Assembly (NCBI GenBank): GCA_034933245.1
Contig: JAYFNX010000016.1
Location: forward strand, 14,624-78,623
DNA: 64,000 bases
Reading direction: 5' to 3'
Origin: Pelethousia sp034933245
Lineage (GTDB): Bacteria; Bacillota; Clostridia; Christensenellales; CAG-138
The position numbers and the translations under genes were made by a program. Within the stretch, counting starts at the first letter, position 1, and every line of letters starts with the position of its first letter. This document shows, in pieces, positions 26,920 to 35,365 of the stretch. Below the pieces are notes generated by a model. The model was given only the letters and a program-made list of their open reading frames with translations. It was not told where the DNA came from and did not search any database.

Positions 26920-28077
26920 CTATCCGTGGACCCAGCCCGAAAGCACAATAACGGCATAATCCACCACCCCCGCCTGGGGAATATCCTCGGCCGGGAACAA
27001 CTCAACCGAGCAAATTTCCGCGCCTGTATCGTCCAGATAGCGCACCGTACCCACCGATTCGCTGCTGGAAAGCGGTGCCGTAAGCGCCTCGGGTAAATCC
27101 CACTGCGCCTCATGCCCCGTACCTCTGGGCATCAGGAGAACCGCCTCCTTTCCCGCTATCAGCGCCACGGTGCTGCGCCTAGCGCCCAAAACAGGCATGG
27201 CATCCACCAGCACCTCTTCCACACGCGCCAGATTTTTTACTTCGTAGGCCGCGAAGCCATAATCGATGAGGTCGCCGGCAGCCGCAAATCGAGCGGAAGC
27301 ATTGGGGGCGCCAATAACGGTGCACAGCCAGGCCGTACCCCCTCTGGATACGCTGAATACCCCGCAGTATCCAGCCGTGGCCGAAGAACCGGTGGCCACG
27401 CCCGTACAGCCTACGGATGTTTTTAGAAGCTTATTGGCGCTTGCCAACTCCGTCGTCCTTCCGTCCGCATGGGAGATGCCGTCAAAAAACAGGTTGCTGT
27501 AAGCGGTAAAGGCGGGGCTATTCATCAGCGCCCTGCCAAGGCAGGCAAGCTCATTGGCGCTCAAGCGGACTTCGGCGCCCATAAGGTCTGCATAAACCGC
27601 ATCCACACCCAGCTCAAAAAGACGCGTCTGCATATGCTGGATGCAGGCTGTGGCTGAACCGTATGCAGCCTCCGACAATGCGTAAATGGCGTCTCCGGCG
27701 GTGATCATCACAGCAGCTTTCATGAGGGAAGCCGCATCGATGACTTCGTAAGCCGATAAAAAGGCAGTGGGCCCTTTAATCCGCGCCGCCTCCTCGCTAA
27801 CGGTAATGGAAGCGCTTGGTTCCAAAATGCCCGCATCCATTGCCTCGCAAACCACAAGCAAGGCGGGAAGCCGGCTTAACCCGCCAACCTCCATCTTCTC
27901 CTCCGCTTGATAGGAGGCCACGCTCTGACCGCCCACCTGCTCCATCAAAACGGCTGCCTTGGCCCCCGCAAGATCCCCAGGCATGGGTGCATTTGCTGCC
28001 AAGGCCACGCCGCCGGGCATTAGCAAAAGCAAAACCAGCGCCAAGGATAAGGCGCGTGCGAAAATTCGTTTTTGCAT
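26920..28077 (-). CDS. Degenerate S11 D-Ala-D-Ala carboxypeptidase homologue
   Basis: A 385-residue exported protein with a clear signal peptide (about 1-29, cleaved near ALA-AN) and the overall S11 layout, but with the catalytic motifs lost. Where dacF has STTK this protein has GLSR (66-69); the SGN box is AGD (127-129); the KTG box is ATG (228-230). It should be unable to cleave or bind substrate covalently, so it is likely a structural or regulatory pseudo-enzyme. The flanking fold is intact, with no stop or frameshift, so it is not simply a decaying gene. I chose the ATG at 28077 because a signal peptide begins there; its G-rich ribosome site lies in the 3' arm of the deoB terminator. Confidence 0.8.
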   Translation of the reverse strand: MQKRIFARALSLALVLLLLMPGGVALAANAPMPGDLAGAKAAVLMEQVGGQSVASYQAEEKMEVGGLSRLPALLVVCEAMDAGILEPSASITVSEEAARIKGPTAFLSAYEVIDAASLMKAAVMITAGDAIYALSEAAYGSATACIQHMQTRLFELGVDAVYADLMGAEVRLSANELACLGRALMNSPAFTAYSNLFFDGISHADGRTTELASANKLLKTSVGCTGVATGSSATAGYCGVFSVSRGGTAWLCTVIGAPNASARFAAAGDLIDYGFAAYEVKNLARVEEVLVDAMPVLGARRSTVALIAGKEAVLLMPRGTGHEAQWDLPEALTAPLSSSESVGTVRYLDDTGAEICSVELFPAEDIPQAGVVDYAVIVLSGWVHG

Positions 28078-28080
28078 AAT

Positions 28081-28132
28081 AATAAAAGCCCCCCTACACA
28101 GATCATATTCCATATCTATGTATCAGGGGGGC
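28081..28132 (-). terminator. Terminator after deoB
   Basis: GCCCCCC/GGGGGGC form the base of a long hairpin whose upper part adds a second 9-base helix with one mismatch; TTTTATTATTA follows on the minus strand. It starts 15 bases after the deoB stop and ends at the next gene's ATG (28077). Confidence 0.88.
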
Positions 28133-28146
28133 ACAAATACGACAAA

Positions 28147-29343
28147 CTAATCTTTTTTGCCTGCAAGGTTTAAATCATGTAAAAAAGAGGTGCCTGTCTT
28201 CCATGGTGTGCCTGTAATATATTCAAAGACAGTGCTGCCGATATCCGCAAAAGTCTTTCTGGTTCCCAAATTTACAGCGCCCGTCATCCCTTTGCTATAA
28301 GCCAATATTGGGATATATTCACGCGTATGATCCGTACCCGGCCAAGTCGGATCGCATCCATGATCCGCCGTAATTATAAGCAAATCATTCGGACCCATGG
28401 CTTCCCCAAAAGCCGGCAATTGCCCGTCAAAATACTCCAGCGCCTTCGCATACCCCTCCACATCGTTACGGTGGCCATAGAGCATGTCGGTATCCACCAA
28501 GTTGGTAAAAATCAGGTTTCCAGCGCCCTCTTGTATATAACGCAGCGTAGCCTCTATGCCGTCATGATTGTTTTTGGTATGATTTGCTTCGGAAATTCCT
28601 CGATGGCAAAAAATATCCTCAATCTTGCCCACGGCAATGGTAGTATAGCCCTTTGCCACAAGGCCGTCCAGAATCGTATCCTCAATGGGCGGTACGGCGA
28701 AATCCCGACGATTCTCCGTGCGGGTATAGTGGCCGTTTGATCCCACAAAGGGCCGCGCAATCACCCGGCCCACCAGATCGGGGGGGACCAGCATAGCCCT
28801 GGCTTCCTCACACATTTTATAGAGTTCCGCCGGGGGGATGATCTCTTCGTGAGCAGCGATTTGGAAAACGCTGTCCGCAGAGGTATATACAATGGGCTTT
28901 CCCGTTTTTACGTGCTCATCGCCAAGTTCCTGAATGATAACGGTACCCGAAGCCACCCGGTTGCCTAGCACTTGTCGGCCGATCCGTTTCTCGAAATCTT
29001 CGATGATATGGGATGAAAAACCCTTGGGATAGGTTTTAAAGGGCTCGTCCATGATGATGCCTGCCATTTCCCAATGGCCACAGGTGGTGTCCTTCGCGAA
29101 TGTTTTTTCTGCGGCACGTCCATATCCACCCTGCAAAGGCCCCGCATAGGCGGGCAGGCGTTCCGCGCCTTGAATGCGGGAAAGTCCCATGGAATACATA
29201 TGGGGTAACTCCAGATGCCCCCGATGCTCGTAAATATTACAAATGGTATTGGCGCCGTCATCTCCAAATGCTGCGGCGTCCGGTAGGCTACCAATCCCAG
29301 CGCTGTCCAGAACGACAAGAATGGCCCGTTTATGCTCCAGCAT
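28147..29343 (-). CDS. deoB: Phosphopentomutase
   Basis: A 398-residue metal-dependent enzyme interconverting (deoxy)ribose 1- and 5-phosphate in nucleoside salvage. The alkaline-phosphatase-fold motifs are present: VVLDSAGIGSLPDA at the N-terminus and TADHGCDPTWPGTDHTREY near the C-terminus. Length fits. The start at 29343 follows GAAGGG. It has its own promoter and strong terminator, so it is a single-gene unit. In Bacillus, drm (deoB) also lies between spoIIM and a dacF-type gene. Confidence 0.96.
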   Translation of the reverse strand: MLEHKRAILVVLDSAGIGSLPDAAAFGDDGANTICNIYEHRGHLELPHMYSMGLSRIQGAERLPAYAGPLQGGYGRAAEKTFAKDTTCGHWEMAGIIMDEPFKTYPKGFSSHIIEDFEKRIGRQVLGNRVASGTVIIQELGDEHVKTGKPIVYTSADSVFQIAAHEEIIPPAELYKMCEEARAMLVPPDLVGRVIARPFVGSNGHYTRTENRRDFAVPPIEDTILDGLVAKGYTTIAVGKIEDIFCHRGISEANHTKNNHDGIEATLRYIQEGAGNLIFTNLVDTDMLYGHRNDVEGYAKALEYFDGQLPAFGEAMGPNDLLIITADHGCDPTWPGTDHTREYIPILAYSKGMTGAVNLGTRKTFADIGSTVFEYITGTPWKTGTSFLHDLNLAGKKD

Positions 29344-29391
29344 AATTTAATCCCTTCTTTTGTTGCATTTGAGGTGCGAAACCTCTGTAAG

Positions 29392-29421
29392 ATTGTACCA
29401 CCCTTTGAAAGTACCCGTCAA
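29392..29421 (-). promoter_or_regulatory. Sigma-A promoter of deoB
   Basis: TTGACG (29421-29416) and TACAAT (29397-29392) are 18 bases apart. A small GAGGT/ACCTC hairpin lies in the leader. Confidence 0.65.
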
Positions 29422-29422
29422 T

Positions 29423-30004
29423 TCATTTGACAAGCCAAGCACGAAGGGCAACGGGAGCTGCCGCGCTTTCCAGCAGAATGCAGAATGCCAGGAGCCCCCA
29501 GGAACGCAGGGATAAGCCCTCTTGGGGAAGGCCCGATCGGGCTCGAATATCCGCCAGAATTCGAAAGGCGAGGGCGGCCATACAAAAAAGAGCGGGAAGA
29601 ATGCTCAGGGGGGTTCCCAAAGCCAATCCCCGAAGGCCCATCTCGCCGAAAAGGCAGGAAAGGGAACTTCCCATGCAAAATCCTTTGAATGCCACGGACA
29701 GCCCGCCGATGGCCACCAGGGGTGGCCAAATCCTCGGAAGGCAGGCAATGCAATACAGAAGCAGGTTTATAGCGATCGAATGGACTATGGCAGGAAATAC
29801 ATGATAGGTTTGCGAAGGAAGCGCTGTAAAAAAGGCGGACAGCCCGCCTGTGTTTCCCTGGGGCTGAACTCTACTGGCTGCGGAAACGCCGGCCGCTATG
29901 CCTGCAACGGCATAAAAGAGCAGGAGCAACAGAATGTAGGGATGTTGCACCGCCGTTTTTACGGGGCCGGTTATCTGTTTAAGTCGGTTTGTTTGTATAC
30001 TCAT
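29423..30004 (-). CDS. SpoIIM-like stage II sporulation membrane protein
   Basis: A 193-residue integral membrane protein with about five hydrophobic segments. The region around residues 105-140 (FKGFCMGSSLSCLFGEMGLRG followed by TPLSILPALF) resembles the conserved core of SpoIIM, part of the SpoIIDMP engulfment complex. Position between spo0A and deoB also matches spoIIM neighbourhoods. The start at 30004, 36 bases after spo0A, has no obvious ribosome site and lies in a TGGAGC/GCTCCA hairpin. Similarity is modest, so the assignment combines motif and context. Confidence 0.65.
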   Translation of the reverse strand: MSIQTNRLKQITGPVKTAVQHPYILLLLLFYAVAGIAAGVSAASRVQPQGNTGGLSAFFTALPSQTYHVFPAIVHSIAINLLLYCIACLPRIWPPLVAIGGLSVAFKGFCMGSSLSCLFGEMGLRGLALGTPLSILPALFCMAALAFRILADIRARSGLPQEGLSLRSWGLLAFCILLESAAAPVALRAWLVK

Positions 30005-30040
30005 GGAGCATATATACGTACCGAAGCTCCAGGATATGCC

Positions 30041-30826
30041 TCAGGAAGGCTTGCGCAGCCGGCGAACGGTATATTCCGTAATGTTTGCAATAAATTCCTT
30101 GTTGGTAGGGCGGCTACGCTCGGCCTCAATGGTATTTCCAAATAGTTTATGCTGGGCTTTTAGGTTTCCTCTGGTCCAGGTGACTTCTATAAAATTTCGA
30201 ATGTTACGCTCAATTTGTTTTATGTTTACTCCATGTATGCGGGCGGCAGAGGGATAGGCCTCCTGCGAAAGGCATACGGAGCGGTCCATATTGCGTACGC
30301 AAAAAGCGATAACGGTTTTAACCTGATAATACCCCGTAAGGCTTACGGGGCATCCCATATGCCGCAGCAAACCGGTGACGATCTGGTCAATTTGGAGATT
30401 CAAGTCGGTTTCGCGCATGTTCATGCGAAATTGCTGCAACGCGCCATCCCGATCCGGTGAAAAATCCATCATACGGCTGAAGATAAGCGTTTCATCTGTT
30501 GGCATTTGAATTTGATAGGTAACGCCCAGGCTTTCTCCAAGTTGAACCGCTTCTTCTCCCTTCATAGAGGAAAGGGCGAAAATACGAGTGCTTTTGCAAA
30601 TTCCTTCCGCCCGAAAACTGCGAAGGACGGCAATGCCGTCCATACGGGGCATAAGCATATCTAAAAGCATGAGATCAGGCTCAAAGAGGCGCGCCTGCAC
30701 CACCCCGGACATGCCGTCCACGCCGGATGGAAGCAGCTTAATGATGGATACGGAACGGAAATAGGTTTCTAACCTCTCGCGCAATTCAACATTATCCGTA
30801 ATAATGAGCAAGGTATATGGTTTCAT
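30041..30826 (-). CDS. spo0A: Stage 0 sporulation protein A with a divergent receiver
   Basis: The master regulator of sporulation entry, 261 residues. The C-terminal effector domain (about 145-261) is clear: ERNIRNFIEVTWTRGN is the DNA-recognition region and RPTNKEFIANITE the sigma-A contact segment. The N-terminal receiver keeps the phospho-acceptor Asp56 (LLDMLMP) and a Ser at 86-87, but the acid pair is TD (Thr10-Asp11) instead of DD, and the invariant Lys before Pro109 is Met108. Phosphorylation chemistry may therefore be altered. It lies 93 bases after spoIVB, the conserved order. A GGGAG site precedes the ATG. Confidence 0.93.
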   Translation of the reverse strand: MKPYTLLIITDNVELRERLETYFRSVSIIKLLPSGVDGMSGVVQARLFEPDLMLLDMLMPRMDGIAVLRSFRAEGICKSTRIFALSSMKGEEAVQLGESLGVTYQIQMPTDETLIFSRMMDFSPDRDGALQQFRMNMRETDLNLQIDQIVTGLLRHMGCPVSLTGYYQVKTVIAFCVRNMDRSVCLSQEAYPSAARIHGVNIKQIERNIRNFIEVTWTRGNLKAQHKLFGNTIEAERSRPTNKEFIANITEYTVRRLRKPS

Positions 30827-30887
30827 AATCGCTCCCGATAAGAACTTATGGATATGCGCTATACACTTTGCATTACAAGCCTAATTT

Positions 30888-30916
30888 AGTATAGCAGAAT
30901 CCACAACCGGGCGCAA
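30888..30916 (-). promoter_or_regulatory. Candidate sigma-A promoter of spo0A
   Basis: TTGCGC (30916-30911) and TATACT (30893-30888) are 17 bases apart, about 62 bases before the start codon. I saw no convincing sigma-H promoter or 0A box. Confidence 0.5.
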
Positions 30917-30919
30917 TGC

Positions 30920-32170
30920 TCAGCAAAGTTCATACATCCAAAGGGCATAGATGCAATAACCGCGAAGCGGGTCATTCACAAATACATGGGTAACGGCCCC
31001 AACCAGCTTTCCATCTTGTAAAATAGGGCTGCCGCTCATGCCTTGCACAATCCCCCCCGTTTTCTCTATCAAATCTGGATCCGTGATCTGAATCACCATG
31101 CCCTTTCCCTCTGCGCTGGATTGCTGGTATGTTTTAATGATCTCGCAATCATAGGCCTGCACACCATCGGAGTCCACCGTTGTTAAAAGCTGGGCAGGCC
31201 CCGTATGGGCTTCTTCAGGATAGGCCAAAAGTACGCCCTTTGGATATAGGGGATTCTCCATGGGCTCATAGAGCTGGCCATATATTCCCAGGTTGCAATT
31301 TGCGTCCAAGGTCCCCAGGTGTCGGCTTACCGTGCTAAATGCGCCCCGGATCTCCCCCGGTAAACCGCTGGCTCCCTGTGCTACGCCCACCACGCTGGAA
31401 TGTATGATCGTCCCCTCTTTAACAGAGAGCAGCGACCCTGTATCCACATCCGTAATGGGATGCCCAAGCGCGCCATAACGCAGCGTAGCCATGGAATAGA
31501 AAGATAAGGTTCCGATCCCGGCCGTACTATCCCGTACCCACATCCCCATTTTATTAATGCCGTCCGCAGCATCGGCCACGGGCTGTAAATTCATGTTAAG
31601 CGTTTGCCCGTTCCGGGAAACGGTTAGGCCGATATCCCCTTCCGTTTCGTTGCAAAGCGTTATCAAATGCTCCGCATTTTTCACATCGCTCCCTTCGATG
31701 GCCAAAATTACATCCCCCACCCGAATCCCCGCAGCCTGCGCGGGGCATACCTGTTCCCCCGCGGCATTAAAAAAATTCCCCAGGCCCACGACCAACGCCC
31801 CTTTTGTATATAAGGTTACACCGACCGACTGCCCGCCCGGCATGACCCATATTTGATCCCGCGGGTGGAAGCTAACCGTTTTCACGGGAATCAAACCAAA
31901 GAGGTCGACTGTGACGGAATATTGACCTTTCTCAGCCGTCTCCAAGCTTTCTCCCATATTTTGCATAACGGCCTGTTCCTCTTCGTCATAACGCAGCCCA
32001 AAGGGCGCGCGAATGGAGGAGAGAAGCGTTTCGCTTTCCGAATCAATATACGCGTCCTTGGGCAAAGAACGGATAATCTGCATCTGCGGCCCATAATTAA
32101 AGCTGATAAGCAGCAGACAAATGATAAGACCCAAGCAACGAATGAACACGCCCGCGCCGTGTTTCCTCAT
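30920..32170 (-). CDS. spoIVB: SpoIVB serine peptidase
   Basis: A 416-residue forespore-secreted protease (family S55) that triggers pro-sigma-K processing by cutting SpoIVFA. An N-terminal membrane/signal segment (about 8-26) is followed by a PDZ domain (about 120-195) and the peptidase domain. The catalytic triad is visible: His237 in ALGHPITD, Asp364 in ITDPDL and Ser379 in QGMSGSP, within one residue of the Bacillus numbering. GAGGTG precedes the ATG directly after the recN terminator. I found no clear sigma-F or sigma-G promoter in the short gap. Confidence 0.95.
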   Translation of the reverse strand: MRKHGAGVFIRCLGLIICLLLISFNYGPQMQIIRSLPKDAYIDSESETLLSSIRAPFGLRYDEEEQAVMQNMGESLETAEKGQYSVTVDLFGLIPVKTVSFHPRDQIWVMPGGQSVGVTLYTKGALVVGLGNFFNAAGEQVCPAQAAGIRVGDVILAIEGSDVKNAEHLITLCNETEGDIGLTVSRNGQTLNMNLQPVADAADGINKMGMWVRDSTAGIGTLSFYSMATLRYGALGHPITDVDTGSLLSVKEGTIIHSSVVGVAQGASGLPGEIRGAFSTVSRHLGTLDANCNLGIYGQLYEPMENPLYPKGVLLAYPEEAHTGPAQLLTTVDSDGVQAYDCEIIKTYQQSSAEGKGMVIQITDPDLIEKTGGIVQGMSGSPILQDGKLVGAVTHVFVNDPLRGYCIYALWMYELC

Positions 32171-32182
32171 GAATTTTCACCT

Positions 32183-32224
32183 CAAAAAAATAAAAACACT
32201 ACGGCCGATTGATACCGTAGTGTT
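32183..32224 (-). terminator. Terminator after recN
   Basis: A 10-bp stem AACACTACGG/CCGTAGTGTT with a 10-base loop runs into TTTATTTTTTT on the minus strand, 53 bases past the recN stop and 13 bases before the spoIVB start. Confidence 0.9.
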
Positions 32225-32276
32225 ATATTTGGCGATGAACGTACGGGCTATACCATCATTTTCTGGGCAAAAAAAG

Positions 32277-33971
32277 TTAGTTTTTCCTGCGGGCGGCCTT
32301 GGCCGCCTCGCAATTATCAATCAATTCTTTTGCATGTTCCAAAGCGGCGCTGGATTGATTCGCGCCGCTCATCATGGCGGCCACCTGCGTATAGCGCTGT
32401 TCGTTGGTAAGCAAGCGCACAAAAGTTTTGGTCGCGCCTGCCTCTTCCCGTTTTTCTACCAGATAATGCGCGTCCGCCAACGCGGCAATTTGAGGCAAAT
32501 GGGTTACGCAAAGCACCTGATGCGAATCGGATATGCGCACCATCTTTTCCCCCACAACGGCCGCAACCCGTCCACTGATACCCGTATCGATTTCATCAAA
32601 AATCAGGGTTGGAATGCCGTCTCCCTGCGCAAACATCGCTTTCATGGCCAGCATTATGCGGCTCATTTCACCCCCGGAAGCCACCTTTTCCAGGGGTTTC
32701 AGGGGTTCGCCCGCATTCGCGCTTAGAAGGAACTCGGCCCTTTCGGCGCCTAAGGGTGCAATATCCTCTATTCTTTGAAAGTGTACGGAGAAATCTGCAT
32801 GGGCAAAACCAAGGTCAACCAATTCCTGCCGCATGCCTTTTTCAAGTTTTGCAGCGGCGGCCTCCCTGGCTTGGGTGAGACGCGCAGCGCAAATGCCATA
32901 CTCCTTTGTCGCTTTGGCGAGATCCTGTTCTAACTGCTCGCGCCGTGCCGCCGTCCCTTCCAGGCTCGTCAGCCGATCGCCCGAATTTTCCAGATAATTC
33001 ATAATCGCGGCGTAATCCACCCCATATTTGCGTTTGAGCGTCCGATAAATCTCCAATCGGTTCTCTATTTCGTCAATCCGTCGGGGATCGTATTCAAAGC
33101 CGTTGCGCAAATCCCGTAGAGAGAAACCGATGTCCTCAATGGCATAATAGGCGTCTTCCAGCCGTTTGGTCAGCGCCGCGTAATCCTCAGAAAAAGCGGC
33201 TATATCCTGCATATGGCGCATCGCGCCGCCCAACAGGGAAAGGGAGGCGTCTTCGCCGGATAATGCCTCCCCGCTTTGCGCAAGCGCTTCCATGATGCGC
33301 TCCGCATTATGCACAAGGACACGCTCTGCCAAGAGGGATTCCTCTTCCCCCTCCTTCAAGCTTGCCCGTTCGATCTCGGCTATCTGGTAACGCAAAACGT
33401 CCATCTCGCGAAGGCGCTCATCCTCGGAGCCAAAGCCATCCAGCATTTCCTCCCGCAAGGCCTTACAGCGACGTGCCGAATTCGCCACGTCCCGGCGAGC
33501 CTCTGCCACCGGTTCGCCGCCAAATGCATCCAGATAGTTCATGTGGTGGGACTTGGAAAGGAGGGACTGGTGCTCGTGCTGGCCGTGAACGTCCACCAGT
33601 TGATCCGTGATGGATTTAAGCACGGTCAGGGTGACCAAAGCGCCGTTAGCCCGGCAAACATTTTTGCCCGCCGCTGAAAGCTCGCGGGAAAGGAGCAACT
33701 CTCCATCTTCGCAAGGGAGACCCTGCTCCTCCAAAAAAGATAAGAGACCCGGCTGGCCGCCGATATCAAAAATCGCTTCCACCCGGGCTTTATCCGCACC
33801 ATGTTTAATGAGTTCCCGGCTCCCCCGTTCCCCAAGCACAAGATTAACCGCATCAATTACGATGGATTTACCGGCTCCGGTCTCGCCTGTGAGCACATTA
33901 AAGCCGGATAAAAAGCCTATATCCAGCTCTTCGATGAGAGCTACGTTTTTTACAAATAGCCGCTGTAGCAT
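32277..33971 (-). CDS. recN: DNA repair protein RecN
   Basis: A 564-residue SMC-like ATPase acting on double-strand breaks. Walker A is TGETGAGKS near residue 30, a long coiled coil fills the middle (about 155-360), and the C-terminal half has the ABC signature (VASGGEMSRIMLAMK) and Walker B (TLIFDEIDTGISG). It follows argR by eight bases; the nadK-argR-recN order is conserved across Firmicutes. No SOS box was seen at its start. Confidence 0.96.
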   Translation of the reverse strand: MLQRLFVKNVALIEELDIGFLSGFNVLTGETGAGKSIVIDAVNLVLGERGSRELIKHGADKARVEAIFDIGGQPGLLSFLEEQGLPCEDGELLLSRELSAAGKNVCRANGALVTLTVLKSITDQLVDVHGQHEHQSLLSKSHHMNYLDAFGGEPVAEARRDVANSARRCKALREEMLDGFGSEDERLREMDVLRYQIAEIERASLKEGEEESLLAERVLVHNAERIMEALAQSGEALSGEDASLSLLGGAMRHMQDIAAFSEDYAALTKRLEDAYYAIEDIGFSLRDLRNGFEYDPRRIDEIENRLEIYRTLKRKYGVDYAAIMNYLENSGDRLTSLEGTAARREQLEQDLAKATKEYGICAARLTQAREAAAAKLEKGMRQELVDLGFAHADFSVHFQRIEDIAPLGAERAEFLLSANAGEPLKPLEKVASGGEMSRIMLAMKAMFAQGDGIPTLIFDEIDTGISGRVAAVVGEKMVRISDSHQVLCVTHLPQIAALADAHYLVEKREEAGATKTFVRLLTNEQRYTQVAAMMSGANQSSAALEHAKELIDNCEAAKAARRKN

Positions 33972-33979
33972 AAGCCTTT

Positions 33980-34432
33980 CTATACCTTTAGAATCGTTTG
34001 AAAACGGCGGATGAGTTCGTTTGCATCCTGCCCCTCTTTTACGGCGATGAAAATGGTGTTATCCCCGGCGATGGTTCCCGCAATTTCCTCCCAGTGCAGG
34101 GAATCAATGGCCTCTGCGGCAGCGTTCGCCGTGCCGGAGATAGTTCGGATGATGGCTAGGTTTCCCGTGGCGATCATAGAAATTACAGAGTGGGCGAAAA
34201 TGCTGATAAAGCGATCCTTAAGACCCGCTTCTGCCTTGTCCACTGTGGCATATTTATAGCTGCCGTCCTCCGAGAGCACCTTGATAAGCCGGAGTTCCTT
34301 AATATCCCGAGATACGGTGGCCTGGGTCACGTTCATTCCCTGCTCTCGGAGCCGGGAGGCCAGGTCTTCCTGTGTATCTACGTTGTAGCGCTCGATGATG
34401 TCCAAAATGATAGCGTGCCGTGCGGACTTCAC
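33980..34432 (-). CDS. argR: Arginine repressor
   Basis: A 150-residue hexameric repressor/activator of arginine metabolism. An N-terminal winged helix (about 1-70) contains NVTQATVSRDIKELRLIKV, and the C-terminal oligomerisation/arginine-binding domain has the GTIAGDNTIFIAV motif. No arginine genes are in the window. It lies between nadK and recN; an ARG-box-like sequence precedes this group. Confidence 0.96.
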   Translation of the reverse strand: MKSARHAIILDIIERYNVDTQEDLASRLREQGMNVTQATVSRDIKELRLIKVLSEDGSYKYATVDKAEAGLKDRFISIFAHSVISMIATGNLAIIRTISGTANAAAEAIDSLHWEEIAGTIAGDNTIFIAVKEGQDANELIRRFQTILKV

Positions 34433-34459
34433 GTGATTTAGACCTCCGTTATGAAAGAA

Positions 34460-35275
34460 TCAGGAAAGTTTCGTTCGAATCAACTGGTAAATATTGTTCC
34501 GTCCAAACTGGATAAACTTAGCGGTGCGCTTGCTGCGGGTGATAGTGATAATATCCTTGTCGTTGATGTCTTGCGTATAAATACCGTCTACAGCCAAATA
34601 CCCATCGCTATGCATGCTCAGGCGTAAGGACATGTCCGCCGCCATCACAATGGGCCGGAAGCAGAGGGTGTGGGGACAGATGGGTGTGACGATGGCAACA
34701 TCCAACCCGGGAGCTACCACAGGGCCGCCCGCTGAAATAGAATACCCCGTTGCGCCGTTGGGGGTGCTGACGATGATTCCATCACAAAATAAGCTCCCCG
34801 CATCGATACCATCGATTTCCACATGGATATCGGCTACGCCGGAAAATCGTTTTTTATAAAGGATGGCGTCGTTGATACAATCGTGCGGGGTACCTCCGTT
34901 TACGGCACAGGAAAGGAGCATACGTTCATCTACCCGGTACGCCTCCGTCTCCAGTTTTATCAAAACCTCCGGAACTTCCTCCGCGCTGGCTCCGCTCATA
35001 AAACCGACACGACCAAAATTAATGCCCAAAACGGGCACATCCATGGGTACGGCAATAGTCGCCGCCCGTAGGATGGTTCCATCGCCTCCCAGCGCAAAAA
35101 TCACCTGAGGCGGCTCTTCCTCAAAAGAAGGCAGGGCGGGGAGGTCGGAAATACTTCGCAGGGAAGCATCCATGGAACAGGAAAAAGACGCGGCCAGTGC
35201 GGCATCTATGGTGCTTTGCACAGCGGATAGGGCGCTGGGATTATTCGGATTTGCAAAAATGCCAATATGCCGCAT
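34460..35275 (-). CDS. nadK: NAD kinase
   Basis: A 271-residue ATP-NAD kinase that makes NADP. It has the GGDGT motif (63-67) and the second signature NGATGYSISAGGP. I chose the ATG at 35275, with AGGTGG immediately upstream; an extension to 35332 covers the promoter and has no ribosome site. It starts the nadK-argR-recN group. Confidence 0.95.
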   Translation of the reverse strand: MRHIGIFANPNNPSALSAVQSTIDAALAASFSCSMDASLRSISDLPALPSFEEEPPQVIFALGGDGTILRAATIAVPMDVPVLGINFGRVGFMSGASAEEVPEVLIKLETEAYRVDERMLLSCAVNGGTPHDCINDAILYKKRFSGVADIHVEIDGIDAGSLFCDGIIVSTPNGATGYSISAGGPVVAPGLDVAIVTPICPHTLCFRPIVMAADMSLRLSMHSDGYLAVDGIYTQDINDKDIITITRSKRTAKFIQFGRNNIYQLIRTKLS

Positions 35276-35303
35276 GCTTCCACCTAATGATCTTCGTTTG
35301 TTT

Positions 35304-35332
35304 ATTATATGCATATATATAGTTTTTTTCAA
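35304..35332 (-). promoter_or_regulatory. Sigma-A promoter of nadK-argR-recN
   Basis: TTGAAA (35332-35327) and a perfect TATAAT (35309-35304) are 17 bases apart within the 90-base gap after tlyA. The group can thus be made separately from the long upstream operon. Confidence 0.75.
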
Positions 35333-35351
35333 GGGAATTTCGCGAAAATAC

Positions 35352-35365
35352 AGAATGATTATACA
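35352..35365 (-). promoter_or_regulatory. Possible ARG box
   Basis: TGTATAATCATTCT matches the palindromic ArgR consensus TGAATWWWWATTCA at 11 of 14 positions and lies about 20 bases upstream of the -35 in front of nadK-argR-recN. A single degenerate match can be chance. Confidence 0.35.

Noticed and set aside
32170..32277. Possible sigma-G promoter for spoIVB
   Set aside because: GTATA is present at the right distance but the -10 does not match the consensus, and the recN terminator lies between it and the gene.
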